Positions 24,937 to 37,621 of a stretch of DNA of 64,000 nucleotides are shown here, piece after piece. The notes beneath the pieces were generated by a model, which did no database searches, was not told the origin of the DNA, and saw only the letters and a list, made by a program, of their open reading frames with translations. The DNA comes from Mesocentrotus franciscanus (lineage: Eukaryota; Echinodermata; Echinoidea; Camarodonta; Strongylocentrotidae): the NCBI GenBank assembly GCA_037976565.1, contig CP137672.1:32100843-32164842 (forward strand), read 5' to 3'. Positions within the stretch are counted from its first letter, which is position 1, and each line of letters begins with the position of its first letter. The position numbers were made by a program, and so were the translations under genes.

Positions 24937-25050
24937 TTCACTATAATTTTTCAATTTCTCAAATACGTAGAAATGTCTCAATATAATATTGATAGACCAC
25001 TCATCAAGGACGTAGAAGGAAAAGCAGAAATATCTCGGGTACAATTTACT

Positions 25051-26971
25051 AAATTCTAAAAGAATTAGAACCTGTCAACACAAACTTCCGGTCGTAGCCA
25101 AGCCGCAAAGCATCATGGTCTGTCAAACGTCGCGTCGTCTGCTACGTAATCGCAAATTCAATTCTCCTATGTACTCGGATCACCTTTTATCGTTTCTACA
25201 ATCATACAGGAATAGAGAATTAGAGAGTATAAAACTGTAAATGTTCCTCCTAGCAAAGATATGCGCTCTCTCTCTCTCCATCACTAACATAATCTCTCTC
25301 TGTGTCTCAGGCTCTCTTAGATATTTTTCTTTCATTTTGTTAACGAGAGTGGAGATAACATGCAGAGTACAGTTGAAATTTGTTTTAAAAAATATATAAT
25401 GATAATTATTAAAGTACCTATATGTAATAATGAAATATATGAATCAATAAAAGAAAATGAACGTTTCCTGTTTCTGACAATTAATCCTAATATTTTGGCG
25501 GGAAAGCCTTAAATTGAAAATATATATATTATATATATTTTTTTAAATTTCCGATTTGGCCAGTTATATCGAAACTTTTGCCTTTGTTGGTGGAAAGGAA
25601 ATGTGTCTAAAGCACAATATGTCAATGAATTTCTCAAAAAAGGAAATATAGGCCTGTGGCGGGGGGCAACGTAGCAAAAAACTATCGGTGAGTCCTGGGG
25701 GAGGTCATCCCTATAAAAAAGTGCCTTTTTTTTTAGACTATAAGCTGGCCCCGACATCGTAGTGGTACTCAATTTTTTCATCACCGTCATTTTTTAAAGC
25801 ATTTTAACTCTAGCTTATCATTATTTTCTTATTCTCTCATTCACTTTGCAGGTTTGCCTATTTTCGTGATGAACGTATATTTAAGTAAAAGACAAAGATA
25901 CTAAGCCTCTCAGAGGAAGGAAGGGTCGTTTTATTTTCAATTAATTCATTAATGCCTAATTAATGGTATGGCCAGTCTGTCAGAAAGATCTGAACAGTTT
26001 CTTTACATATAACTATTCAAATATCCCTGATGCCAGCTATTGATAATAGTTGAATATAAACCAAGCCATTGATACCCGATATTAGGGAATACGGCACGCA
26101 TACTGAATTACCAGTTTTCTATTCATTATGCTATGTCAGGGCATATTGACATAACGCTTCATGTCGTCAGTTTCGGGAAAATAAATGACAATAATATAAC
26201 TCAATCAGAAAGTGTTCTCAAATAGAAGCCAACCAAATAATAGCAGTGATCGAGGCAAAGTGGTATTGTGGATAAGTGATAGCTTCACAATGCAAAGATA
26301 ATGGGTTCAATTCCCATCTATCTACTCCTTTATCCTTTTTTTTCAGTCCAAAATATTAACTTGACCAAATTAATTTTGTTCTTTTTTAAAAGGACCCCCC
26401 CCACACACACACACACACACACACACACCCCCACAAAGGGATTATTTAATTTCTATCATCTTTCTTTAACAAGTGACTCTCTGAATTAGGAAGAATATTA
26501 ATTTTTAAAAAACATATTTTTCATCACTAAATCTACGTCTTTCCGACTCCATCAACAACGAAAGGTCTTCTTATAAATATGGAGGGGTGGGGGTAATGGG
26601 AGTCGGAGAGAGAGGGGGCCGGGGGGGGGGAGAAGAGGGAGAGGGAGAAGTGAGATAGCGAGGAAAAGAAAGAAGTGCACAAGTTGGCATAAAAGATCAA
26701 CAAACGTAGTCTCATTCTTTACGCAACCGAGTAAATTGTTTGAGAACAATACAATACTCTAATTATTTTCATATACACATATTTTTTGTGTGGAAATAGA
26801 TATAAAATTTGATGTCATTCCTTCATAACCCTATATTATTTTAGTAGTTTTAATCTTTCTTTATGAATTCAGACATTTCATATTTATGAAGAAATAAGAA
26901 TAATTAAAGTTGATTCGACAAAGGCTAGCTGGAAAACTACCTCTGAACTGAAGCAACATCAAGCTGCCAAA
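25051..26971. promoter_or_regulatory. Divergent intergenic region with an ETS-type promoter motif
   Basis: It separates the CLAMP-domain gene (minus) and the SRPBCC gene (plus). ACTTCCGG at 25084-25091 is the ETS consensus CCGGAAGT on the minus strand, with CpG-rich flanks (CGTCGCGTCGTC), placing a probable transcription start of the CLAMP gene close by. The rest is AT-rich, with a (CA)n tract at 26401-26428 and a G-rich tract near 26610-26650. No other gene was seen. Confidence 0.5.
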
Positions 26972-29306
26972 ATGAACAACTTTGTGTTTGTTGCCCTTTT
27001 AGCCGTATTTGTGTACTTTATGCTTATGAAGTCCAGCTTTGAAATAGAATCTGGGATATTCATTTACCAGAAGCCAACGACTGTCTATAAGGCAATATCC
27101 AGTATGGATATTATCGAGAGATTCCAACCGTATGTGTAAGTATTTTTCTTTACGTGCTTCCAACAGGTCGATGACGCTCTTGTCCGCCCCGACTTTCCCG
27201 TGAGTGCGCCTTTCCACTTTGGTCCGATCGAGGAGCATACTAGCACTAGCAGAAGGCGCCTCATTGACCTGAGGCTGTGGCTGCGTCCTATGTTAATCAT
27301 TAACTAGATATCGTATGAAGGCGGTTGATTCATTTCTTTTATGTATATAGTCGTTGAGGGCACGCAAATCATTAATCCAGTGCTGCAGACTGTGCAGAGG
27401 CAGACATGCATAAATGACTCATGATGTCATGTCATGACTTATATAAACAAACAATGAATTACAATGCAAATTCATATACAATTTCCAATGTACTGTAAAA
27501 TAGACACACTTTGATTTTCGTAACTTCTTTTGTATTTTCTTCTGTTTTGTGATCACATAATGTATTTTTGTCATTGTACATTTTTGTTTTACACTTCTTT
27601 GTTATGTATAATTCTGCTGTTTATTATACAACCAATGGCAATGGGAAAAGAATTTCTGTTATAAAAATGTAAGACAGATGAATCAATAAATTCAAATTCT
27701 TGAATGTATTGGGCCTTGGAGCCTCCGCAATTCTGCCATAATTGTACATCCAATGAACTTGATCATGGATTGTTGTCTACTTGTCTAGCTAGTTGATTGA
27801 CTGGTTTTCCACAACTCATTTTTTGTCATTATACATGTAGGCCCTATCTAGGCCCAAGCCCATTTTAAACTTCTATGTTGGTATGTACACATGTTGTACA
27901 ATGTACATATGTATTTTCAAGCTATGTTTTATTTCCTTGTACATGTATTTAGGTTTTCATAATAGTCCTTGAGCTTTACATTTACATTTCTTGCGCCTTA
28001 AGCCCTTATATGCTTTCAAAGTTAAGTTTTTTTTTAAGTATTCTATAAAGAATTACTTATTCGATGTGTTTTTAGCAGAGGAAAACATTTAGCTACCCCC
28101 TTAACCCTTCCAATGTAATATACAAGGTAATATACACATATTTATTCAGCATTTTCTGCAAATATTCTCTGTTTTTGTACCTCCTTTAGAGTTTCAACAA
28201 AAGGATTCGCAGTGAGAAGTCTGCAGATGGCATACTCACAGAATACCACACAATAGAAGAGCATGTTCCCACTGTCTTCAACTTCACTCTCCCAATCATC
28301 TTTGATACCAAAATGGAATTTACAAAGTAAGAAGGATACTTAAGATGTTTGTTTTACTTTTCTCCATTTTGTGATAGTTATAAATATAATGCATTGCTAG
28401 GTCAATGCAAAGTGGTAATGATTGAAACTTCATACCGTAATTCATTTAATTTCTGGCTCTTTCAGACAGTCCCTAAAGTCTCTTCAGTCTACCAATTCTG
28501 TCCAGGAATATATATTTGATCCTAGACTGATATCTTAGACTTCACTTTCCTTTTGTTTTTATTTTGAATCCCCCATCATTATTCTGTTATTTTCTACTGT
28601 AAAAACAATATATACATCAATTAACAAGTTGCATTTGTAAATAAAAGTGGTGGGATCATAAAGAGCCCAAAAAGGCTTGTTAGAACTTAGAAATGACTCC
28701 TTAACAGATATACAAAATAAGTTAAAGGAGCTATTGTTAATAAAATTAGGGTTTCAGCAGAAAGTTAGTCCAGGAAGTGAGGGAGATAAGAAAATTGTGT
28801 ATTGAAATAAAAATACTGTGGACAAAGCAGTGTGCAATAATTGTTTAATCATATACAAATATAATGTAAAAAGGATCTTCACTGCATTGACAGCATGTTT
28901 ATGTTATATACTTTTCATATTTTCACAGATGGATTATATAATTTTTTGAATGTTTGGTTTGTGGAAAGAAAGACTTTGCATTTAAAATTTTTCTCTCTCT
29001 CTTTACCTTCTGTATATTTGGTCTTTTAAATTTGACTACCCGGTATTCATTCATCTTATTTTTGTGCACAGACCCAACAGCATTCTCGATTTCCACTATT
29101 CTGTCTGGTATGGCACGGTGATAGGTCATGTGACATGGGGTGTGGAGCCCAGATCGGGCCACCGTGGGGATGGATCTTATCTCAGTTACCATGCACGCAT
29201 CTCCTGCCCTTGGGTGACGAAATCCTTCACAGAGGCAAGCGCCAAGGAAGCCCAGAACACAATATTGACTCGCATGCGCATCGCGATGGAGAAATTAGAA
29301 AATTAG
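26972..29306 (+). CDS. Membrane-anchored SRPBCC (START-like) protein, three exons; exon 2 frameshifted in this copy
   Basis: Exons 26972-27135, 28190-28326 and 29072-29306. The N-terminus MNNFVFVALLAVFVYFMLM is a signal anchor or signal peptide; the following VYKAISSMDIIERFQPYV resembles the first helix of SRPBCC/polyketide-cyclase-like lipid-binding folds. I know no named orthologue. With the canonical borders (GTAAGT donor, TTTAG acceptor) exon 2 is one A short: the run AACAAAAGG at 28195-28203 has four A where the inverted copy at 63561-63700 has five. The five-A version splices in frame to a 178-aa protein; this copy can stay open only by using an acceptor two bases later (exon from 28192). 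This may be a consensus error or an allelic frameshift. The C-terminus is helical, ending RIAMEKLEN. Confidence 0.75.
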
Positions 29307-30860
29307 TCTTTAGATTAATCTGAAAGTAGATCAGTTCCATACACTTCAAAGGTACTATTTTCCATTCATGCAGGCCCATAAAATTAAAAGGTTAAATTCC
29401 AATGGCATTTGAAAGATAATACTAATTTAGAACTTCCCTAAAAAAAAGGGGGGCTTGAAAATGTCTTTAAGTGGGAAAATAACGTTGAATTGACTTAAGT
29501 GCTACCAAGTCAGTAAGTAATAGTCTGATTTTCAGACCATTGTACCGAATGGTCGTAAGTTTTGACGTTTTGTGCTGTGCAAAGATTCAATCAGTTTAAT
29601 TTTGGCCATTACAAGAAGTGGGTTATAGATGTAGACAAATGCTCATGTACCCTTTACAGCTCATTTTATGTGTGTTAGTACCAAATAAGAAAAGCCAGTC
29701 AGTCACTCAATAGTGTCTGACAGTGAAGTCTAGCAAGTAAACAGGTTTCCTTACATAATTTGAATATTAGGGCACTGCTAACGTTTAAATTTCACAGATA
29801 GGACATACATGACATACTCATAATTCCTGCAAAGTTCTACAGAATTTGATGTTGGCTGCAAAAGGGACATAGTATCTTTAAGGTCTGTATTTTACTAAAT
29901 TCAGTTATACTCCAACCCGGTCTAATATTCACATTTACCAAATGAAAACTTAGACCCTGGACTAATGTTCTTAATTTAATTCCATTTTGAACGAAAGCCT
30001 CAGCCCGGCATCATATTTTAAATATTAGTAGAATACGGGCCTATAAGCCACATTGTACTAGAACCTCTAGAAGACTCCCCTCTAGCGCCATCTCAGGCAT
30101 GTAGTAAGGACTAAAGACATTGTTGAATTTTTGTTCCATATTATTGAGTATTGACTTTCAGTGGAGACTAAATTGCAAGGTATGGATAAGCTCAAAGAAC
30201 ACAAATCTTTGTACTGTTATTATTTTTGCTGTATTACCTTGAAATTTGAAACCAGGAATGTTAAAAGGAAAATTAATTGACAATTGGCAGAGTCAAAATG
30301 ATTTCCTTTTTCAGTCTGCTGCATTGTTTGTGCAGAACCATTGCCCCACCTTTTTACTATACTTTCTATAGCATTCAAATGGCATTTGACATGGAAAATA
30401 GATGTAACAGTGGGTTGTGGTGTCATCATGTTTTCTAGATTTTGATAACACTAGTATAATTATTTGTTAACGGTTAAATTGTTTTTAGATGAATGTACAG
30501 TCTCAGTGATCTCAGAAAGTACAATACAATTATTACTGTATATACATGTACATATGTAATGTCAATGTAATACAGTTCTAACATCTTCTTCATCTGAATG
30601 ACACATTGCAATAATCTTTAATACCTCCAAATCAAACAGTTATTTTAATTACACGAATAAATGTGACAATCAGGATATGTACAATTTCATGTGCCTTTTC
30701 ATGCATGATATAAATTATTTGATTAATATTTTTTAGGTGCCTATGATAAAAGGAACATTTAGGTATGCTTAATCATTTAGTTATGATTAAAGAAAAATTG
30801 TAGAATTATCAATTACATTTTTATGTATATATTGTAATAAATGAACTGATATTTCTATTT
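29307..30860 (+). other. 3' UTR/downstream region of the SRPBCC gene, with a family B element
   Basis: Bases 29342-29881 hold an inverted copy of the TTAA-type element found at 2580-3117 (ends AAAGGTACTATTTTCC and GGGACATAGTATCTTTAA). Beyond it the sequence is AT-rich; AATAAA signals occur near 30656 and 30836. No coding region is supported. Confidence 0.5.
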
Positions 30861-31053
30861 ATAAAGCTGCACTCATACAATGTTTCTTGAGATGAAAACG
30901 TTTCTTTGAGCTGTGATAAGATTGTAAAAAGATGGTACATAGAGTGAATTTAGAAAGGGAGAGAAGAGAGAGAAAGAGAGAGAGAGAGAGTGATCGAGAC
31001 AGGTAGAGAGAGAGTGTGTGTGTGTATGTGTGTGTGTGTGTGTAGGGTGGATA

Positions 31054-31293
31054 CAGGGGCGGATCCAGCCGGCGGCAAGGGAGGGGCCTAAAAAGGGGCC
31101 CACTTCGTGCGAAAATTTGAAAATCGTGCCAGTCGGTTTTTCGCTCAGTGGGGGAAGTGAGCAACAACAAAACAATTTTGGCACCCAAAAAATTTACCCT
31201 CCGGGAAGGGTAATTTTTTCCCACCGCCACCCCTTGGGCGCCAGGGTGGTGAGCACAATTTTTTTTCTTGGCACCCCCCTGGATCCACCACTG
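31054..31293. mobile_element. hAT-like MITE, 240 bp, left-arm copy
   Basis: Inverted termini CAGGGGCGGATCCAG and CTGGATCCACCACTG with an 8-bp target duplication, GGTGGATA at 31046-31053 and GGTAGATA at 31294-31301 (one mismatch). The partner copy is at 60592-60831. A further hAT-type end, CTGGATCCGCCACTG, stands alone at about 31430-31444, suggesting that this MITE is nested in a relative. Confidence 0.75.
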
Positions 31294-32239
31294 GGTAGAT
31301 AGACAATGGTTATAATTATGTACAAATGTACAAATAAAACAGTCGATGTAGAAAGAGACCTGCAAAAAAAATTGTACACAAGTAAGGGTGTTTTTACATG
31401 TTTTTTTCTAGGGAAGGGTCCAGGCCCCCCTGGATCCGCCACTGTGCTAACCATTATTACCACAAACGCTTGACATGCTCACGGTACGGGAGACTGCACC
31501 CCGCCGAATTTTCACGTTAAAAATATTGATTAATTTGGTACTATATGTATCTCTGCTATACTAGCTCGTAGATATAGTGTTCTCAGTGCCCCAGCAATAT
31601 GCCAATCATGGAGAGGCATGCAATTAAGCTAGGAACTATTTTTTTATGGAAAAGAACAAGAAAGAGCAAGAAAATGAAGAAGGGTGAAAAGACTGGCAAA
31701 TTGAGATAAAAGTACGTATCTTTAAACTCAATTTATGCTAATAACTGCATAATTATGGAAGATACAAAATATGCCTATTTCACCGCGCCGGACTTAATTA
31801 ATTGGTCCCTCAAAACAATAACATTAGACACCATCAACAACAAAAAACAGCCTGTTATATAATAGATTAATACAAGAAATCTTCGTCAAAGGCGCTAAAG
31901 TACTAAAACAAATAACTATAAACTATAGCCATATGATTATAAATATGGTTTAACGGAGTAATAAAAAAGGGTGGGGAGAAGAGACTATGTACAAAAGGAG
32001 GCGATAAGAGTGATTATAACGTGGGATATAGAAATGGAGAGAGAGGGGCGGAGAGAGAGGGAGAGGGGGGCCCGGGGAGAAAGAAAAATTGACATACTTT
32101 CACTGTAAGCTGAAAGCTAGCTACAGGCGAGAAAAGGAAAGAAAAGGGAAAAGGTAAGTCGGCAGTTGCTATACAGTAGTAAATTAAGGAATGGATTAAG
32201 TTCACATACATGTATACATGTAAATCACGACAGCATAGA

Positions 32240-34832
32240 TTAAGAATCAACTAAGTAATCATTCAATAAGTACAACTTCAGTTTACGTTTGAAGACAGAT
32301 ATACTGACAGAGTGACTAATGCTTGAGTCCAGAGTGTTCCAAAACCTTGGTCCAGTGCAAACTAAAGTGTTGAGAGTAAACTTTGTCCTTGCATGGAATA
32401 AGTGGAATGCAGAAGCACCTCTTGTGGCATAATTGTGAATTTGATTGTTTTTCTTGAAGATCTTGGCTAATGTCCGTGGCAGTAAACCTGAGTTGAGATC
32501 ATACATTAAGGAACCCAATTGCATATAATAAATATCTTCTACCTTTAAAATCCTATGATGATAAAAAAGAGGATTTGTATGAGCACGAAAGTCAGCATTA
32601 CAGATTGTTCTTATTACCCTCTTTTGAGCCAAGAATAGTTTATCTAATTGTGTTATTAGAGATTTGCCCCAAGCAAGCACACCATAATTAATATAAGGTA
32701 GAATTAAAGTTGAATACAAGATAAGTAATATGCTTTGAGGAAGAGTAGACTTCAACCTACGAATTACACCAGTATTCCTTGACAATATTTTGCATAGATT
32801 ATTTACATGAGTTTTCCACTTCAATTGTTCATCGATATAAAGACCTAGGAATTTAGTTGATGTTACCCTAGCTGTCTATCAGAACACCGTTGAAAATAAT
32901 GTCACCGGGCAACATCTTGAGCGAATTGCTATATATCATATAATTGGTTTTTGTAAGATTAAGAGACAGTTTATTAGCATGAATCCATGCAGTAATAATT
33001 GCGCAACTCTGAGTTAACTGTTTGCAAAAGGACTTGTGCATCTTTGTGTGAAAAAAATATGCTTGAATCATCTGCAAACAAAATAAAGGATAATACATCA
33101 GAAGAATATTGAAAATCATTTATATAAAGGATAAATAAAAGAGGACCAAGAAGTGATCCCTGGGACTCCACAGCTGACATTTTGTAACTCTGAATCGAAA
33201 CCATTAATGGATACGAATTGCTGTCTGTCAGCTAAATAGCTCGATCCTGAACCAATCCAGGGCAGCACCACTGACCCCGTAGTGGGATAATTTACATAAC
33301 AAAATTTTATGATCTACTGTATCAAATGCCTTAGAGTAATCCAAGAATATTCCAAGTGTGTGCATGTGATTGTCCATAGCATTTGAAACTTTATTGATAA
33401 AGTGCAGTATAGCATGGGTGGTGGTATGTTTCTCACGGAAGCCAAATTGAAAGTTGGAAAAATTTACTTGCATTGAGAAACTTTACAGTTCTCACGTAGA
33501 TAAGTTTTTCAAGAATTTTAGAGAAGGATGTTAATAAGGAAATGGGTCGATAGTTCGTCAATAGTTTTGGGTCACCCTTCTTAAAAATTGGGACAACCTT
33601 TGCAACTTTCATGTTCCTGGGTACAATGCCATTTGATATTGACAGATTAAAGATGTGCACCAATGGCTGTACAATTTCTGCTGCTACGTTTTTAACTAGA
33701 CTGTTGGAGATATTATCACAACCTGGGCTTTTTCCAATCTTCAAAAATGCACTATACTGAGTACTTCTACTTCATTTGTAGGCATTAAAAACAAACTTTG
33801 CTGGTTAGGTTCTTTTAAGAAGTCACGGAATGATTTATCACAATTTGGAATACCCTCCGACAAATTCGGACCAATACTACAAAAATAATTATTGAACTTT
33901 TCAACAATAGAATTTGTATCATCTACTAATTCTCCGTCAATTTGCAGAGATCTTATACTGGATGTTTTACTGTTGCTTTTAAAAATATTTTTGATTACCT
34001 TCCATGTTCCTTTTATAACATTCAAGGTTGCCTGAAACTGAGTGGAATAGTAATTTTTCTTTGAGACACGTAATGTTGTAGTTAAGGTGTTCCGATATCT
34101 AGTGTAATTCAAGCGTGACTGTTCTGATTTAGTTGTCTTGTATTTATAATATAGCTTATTTTTCTTATTGATCGATTTCAGTAGCGATCTTGTAATCCAT
34201 GGCATTCGGGGTATTTTCCTGTGATTTCCACTATCCCTTTTACATATAGGTATATTCTCATCATACAGCAATAAAAATTTTCTAAAGAAGTTATCAAAAG
34301 AGCTATCAACATTTTGATCAAGCAAAACATCACTCCAGTCAGCTGCAATTAGGGCTTCCTTAAGCTTCGCAATATTTTCGGGATTGCTCCTACGGGCATG
34401 CTTATTTTGCCTAGTAATGGAAGAGGGTTTACTCAATGGCATCTTGGCATAAATAGGAAAATGGTCAGATAGATCAGAAATTATGATGCCAGCTTCTGGA
34501 AAGGGTTGCAAATTAGTGAAGATATTGTCAATGAGAGTAGAGGAATTTTCAGACACTCTTGTAGGTTTAGTGATCAGGAAAAGGACACCAACAGGTTCAA
34601 AAATCCTCAATATAGCTATTTCTATCTCAAGTGAGCAAGTTGAGATTATAATCACCCATAAGAAAAATTGTCTTGTTATTAAGTAGTGGATTCGACAGAA
34701 TATTGTGTACTTCATCCATAAAGATATTTAGATTACTTTGTGGCGGCCTATAATTAAACGACACCTAAAACAACATTACGTTTTCCAGGTATGAAAACAT
34801 CAACAAATATAGTTTCTAACACATCATTTATA
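32240..34832 (-). pseudogene. Decayed non-LTR retrotransposon (CR1/L2-like), endonuclease C-half plus reverse transcriptase, left arm
   Basis: Frames on the minus strand encode the end of an EEP endonuclease (SDLSDHFPIY), a linker, and a reverse transcriptase: GKSPGCDNISNSLVK, VPIFKKGDP with NYRPISLL, FLDYSKAFDTVDH, and FADDSSIF in place of YADD. It then continues with the usual C-terminal region (YINYGVLAWGKS). Several frameshifts break it; most are shared with the right-arm copy at 57046-59650. This copy alone lacks two bases in the GVPQGS motif near 33160. The 5' half is cut off by the hAT insertion and the gap. Confidence 0.85.
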
Positions 34833-34840
34833 ATGGTAAG

Positions 34841-37121
34841 CAGGGGTGTCGATTTGTATCCGTGGTTGGGGGGATGATAGGTGCCAAAATATTTTCGGCA
34901 ATGGATCAAAGCAACCAAGAGGTAGAAGCGTGTGGCAGGTTGCACCCCCTCCCTTCCAAGTTATTAACTTTTTCAAGTCACCCTCAATAAAGATAACATT
35001 TCAGAGAATATAAGAGTGGTAATAAAATTAATAACATGCTAGATGTTAGTCCTGACTCTTGCCTGCAGTGTAGGCCTACCAGACTGATATCATCTATTTT
35101 TAAACGAAATTTAGACATTACCCCAAAATCCAATGGTGAGGGATATCAACTTGTGAAAGTATTATGTATTGTTACCAGTGGGCAAATGCATTAATAAGCA
35201 ACCAGGAAAGGTTCATGTAGACAGAAAATTCTTTATTTTCTGGTGATAGAAACATACATTTTATGAATATTGATGTCTCCAAACAACATTCATCGTGAAA
35301 AACCCATTTTAATATTCTGTGTAAGGAGATCTCAAAAAAACATAGTTCTCATTAGTAAATGAAAAACATATTGCTTTTGGTTCTTTATTTGACTCTCTTC
35401 CTTTTTAATTAAACCAACTGAATCCTCTCTGCGGGAAACTCAATTCAATGAAACAGAATATCACTGATGCAAAATTTGGTTCTCAAAATGACAGAAAATT
35501 TCCACTCCTGATCTCATACAAACTGTCTGTTTCTTAAAAACATAATATAAAACTTACGTTCCAACTACCAAACAACAAACTTCCATTATCTCCTTCTTCA
35601 CCCAGATATACTTATCATACCAGATACGTTTTAAAATATAAGCATATTCCCTAAGGCCCTGACCAGAGCACTATTTTTCTTCAAAAACTATAACCAGTCT
35701 TAGAAGGTGCATTATTATTGGAAGGGTACTATAAACAAAAGTCCCAAATATCATTCAATCTTTTTGTTTCTTGTTTTTCTTTTCACTTTCCTTTTAAGCC
35801 CTGTCAATAATGTGGCATTGATTATTTACTCGTTTTTAATTAGTTTTGAAGAACTCCTAGGTGAAAGAAATCATAACTATTCTTGAATATGATTACTTGT
35901 TTTAGAACATGTTGGGCCTGTCTCACATTGCCTTCCATCATTCCATGGCAATTTTCCATGTTTCTTTCAGCTTATTTCTCACTTCTTTTCCATCCACTCA
36001 ACTAATTCCTGATCATGCATTAACCTCATACCTACCATCACCCATGCCTAAGCTTTTTAGGGAGGGGATCCCGTAAAGTAATTTTGACGTTGTAAGAAAT
36101 AAACATGAGCAATATTTCATTGTAGGTTACTTTAAAGTCAACCTCTTTTTTCATCGCCCATTCACATCAGTTCCCTGAAGGAAATGCTGGAATATTATGT
36201 CCCTCTTTCTATTGTCTTTCTTCCTTTTCTCTTCCCCCTTCCTTTTTTCTTCTGCCCGTTTCTTCCCCTTTTCCCTTTTTCCCAGGTAGCAAGCCCATAT
36301 GGGGCCCATGTATGGGGATGATCTGGGTCACTTGTGCCATCTGGGCTATTAAATGGAACCCATATATTATGTATCCCATATGGGGCCAATATTTAGAAAC
36401 CCATACGGGATCTATCTGGGCCAGCCCTTATGGGTTCCAGATGGGAAATGAGGGCGTATACATATGGGTAGAATATGAATATGCCCATATGGGTAACACA
36501 TGGGGAAAATCTGTTAACCCACATGGGATATATCTGGGTTAACCAATATGGGTACCAGATGGGATTAAGCTGGGCATACCCATTGGGCCCCAGTTTGGTA
36601 TGGGTCCCATTTGGGTCCCATCTGTCTTATATGAGTTTACCTATATGCGTCCCATATGCTTCTTGGGTGCAGATGCCTTAGGGCCCCAGAGGGTTTTCCA
36701 TATGGGGCCCATGTTTCAGAGAATATGGGACCCATGTGGGTCCCACATGGGCTTACTTTATTATCCTCTCTGTCTCTCATTATCTCTCTCTCCCACTCTA
36801 CTTCTTTTTGCACTTTGCGCTTCGCGCTTAACATTTAGCTCGTTGCTTTTTAACGCTGCGGCTTTGCATTTGGCGCACTGCATTTCTATGATGCTGTTGA
36901 TTGAATAAATTGAATAAATTCATCAATTCCTGATGAAGCCGCATGAGCGAGAATTCAATTTATTCTTGTCTCATATACGGTTGTCTCATTTAATTCGTTT
37001 TCTATTTATATAATGTATGTATTATGAAAATGAGATAGCAAAATGTGTATATTGATGGTCATCTTGCGAGTAATAACCATTAACTACTCTCATCGGGCTC
37101 TATTAATTTTTCTCTTCATTT
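34841..37121 (-). mobile_element. hAT-type non-autonomous element, left-arm copy, cut by the N gap
   Basis: It starts CAGGGGTGTCGATTTG at 34841 directly after ATGGTAAG (34833-34840), the target sequence that is duplicated around the complete right-arm copy (54646-57045). It contains the CATATG array at 36281-36754. The other terminus, about 120 bp further on, is missing where the gap begins. No transposase frame is present. Confidence 0.8.
36281..36754. repeat. Array of CATATG-type palindromes inside the hAT element, left-arm copy
   Basis: Units of roughly 20-25 bp are centred on CCCATATGGG, CCCATCTGGG or CCCATGTGGG. The left edge CCCAGGTAGCAAGCCCATAT is complete. The right edge CCCACATGGGCTTA lacks the GCTACCTGGG terminus present in the other copy, so this copy has a small terminal deletion. 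All frames through the array give spurious M-G-x-I-W repeats. Confidence 0.85.
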
Positions 37122-37621
37122 NNNNNNNNNNNNNNNNNNNNNNNNNNNNNNNNNNNNNNNNNNNNNNNNNNNNNNNNNNNNNNNNNNNNNNNNNNNNNNN
37201 NNNNNNNNNNNNNNNNNNNNNNNNNNNNNNNNNNNNNNNNNNNNNNNNNNNNNNNNNNNNNNNNNNNNNNNNNNNNNNNNNNNNNNNNNNNNNNNNNNNN
37301 NNNNNNNNNNNNNNNNNNNNNNNNNNNNNNNNNNNNNNNNNNNNNNNNNNNNNNNNNNNNNNNNNNNNNNNNNNNNNNNNNNNNNNNNNNNNNNNNNNNN
37401 NNNNNNNNNNNNNNNNNNNNNNNNNNNNNNNNNNNNNNNNNNNNNNNNNNNNNNNNNNNNNNNNNNNNNNNNNNNNNNNNNNNNNNNNNNNNNNNNNNNN
37501 NNNNNNNNNNNNNNNNNNNNNNNNNNNNNNNNNNNNNNNNNNNNNNNNNNNNNNNNNNNNNNNNNNNNNNNNNNNNNNNNNNNNNNNNNNNNNNNNNNNN
37601 NNNNNNNNNNNNNNNNNNNNN
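37122..37621. other. Assembly gap, exactly 500 N
   Basis: A run of 500 undetermined bases. A round size usually marks a scaffold join of unknown real length. The left arm of the inverted duplication ends at its first base; the sequence after it (37622 on) does not continue the arm. Confidence 0.98.

Larger units (their letters stand above)
27889..37121. repeat. Left arm of a >9.2-kb inverted duplication
   Basis: This stretch is the reverse complement of 54746-64000. Paired positions add up to about 91,887 in the outer arm (29306 with 62581, 32240 with 59650) and drift to about 91,867 next to the gap because of small indels. Translations of matching stretches are identical over 190 or more residues. 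It contains exons 2 and 3 of the SRPBCC gene, a family B element, a hAT-like MITE, half a retrotransposon and most of a hAT element. The outer limit is unknown because the partner runs off the window; the inner limit is the N gap. Confidence 0.95.

Noticed and set aside
33228..33473. Left-arm reverse transcriptase as an active enzyme
   Set aside because: Frameshifts on both sides and a two-base loss in the GVPQGS motif; no intact reading frame in either arm.
36312..36908. Overlapping M-G-P-I-W-type frames, also at 55029-55695
   Set aside because: Periodic translation of the CATATG array in several frames and on both strands, with no conserved domain.
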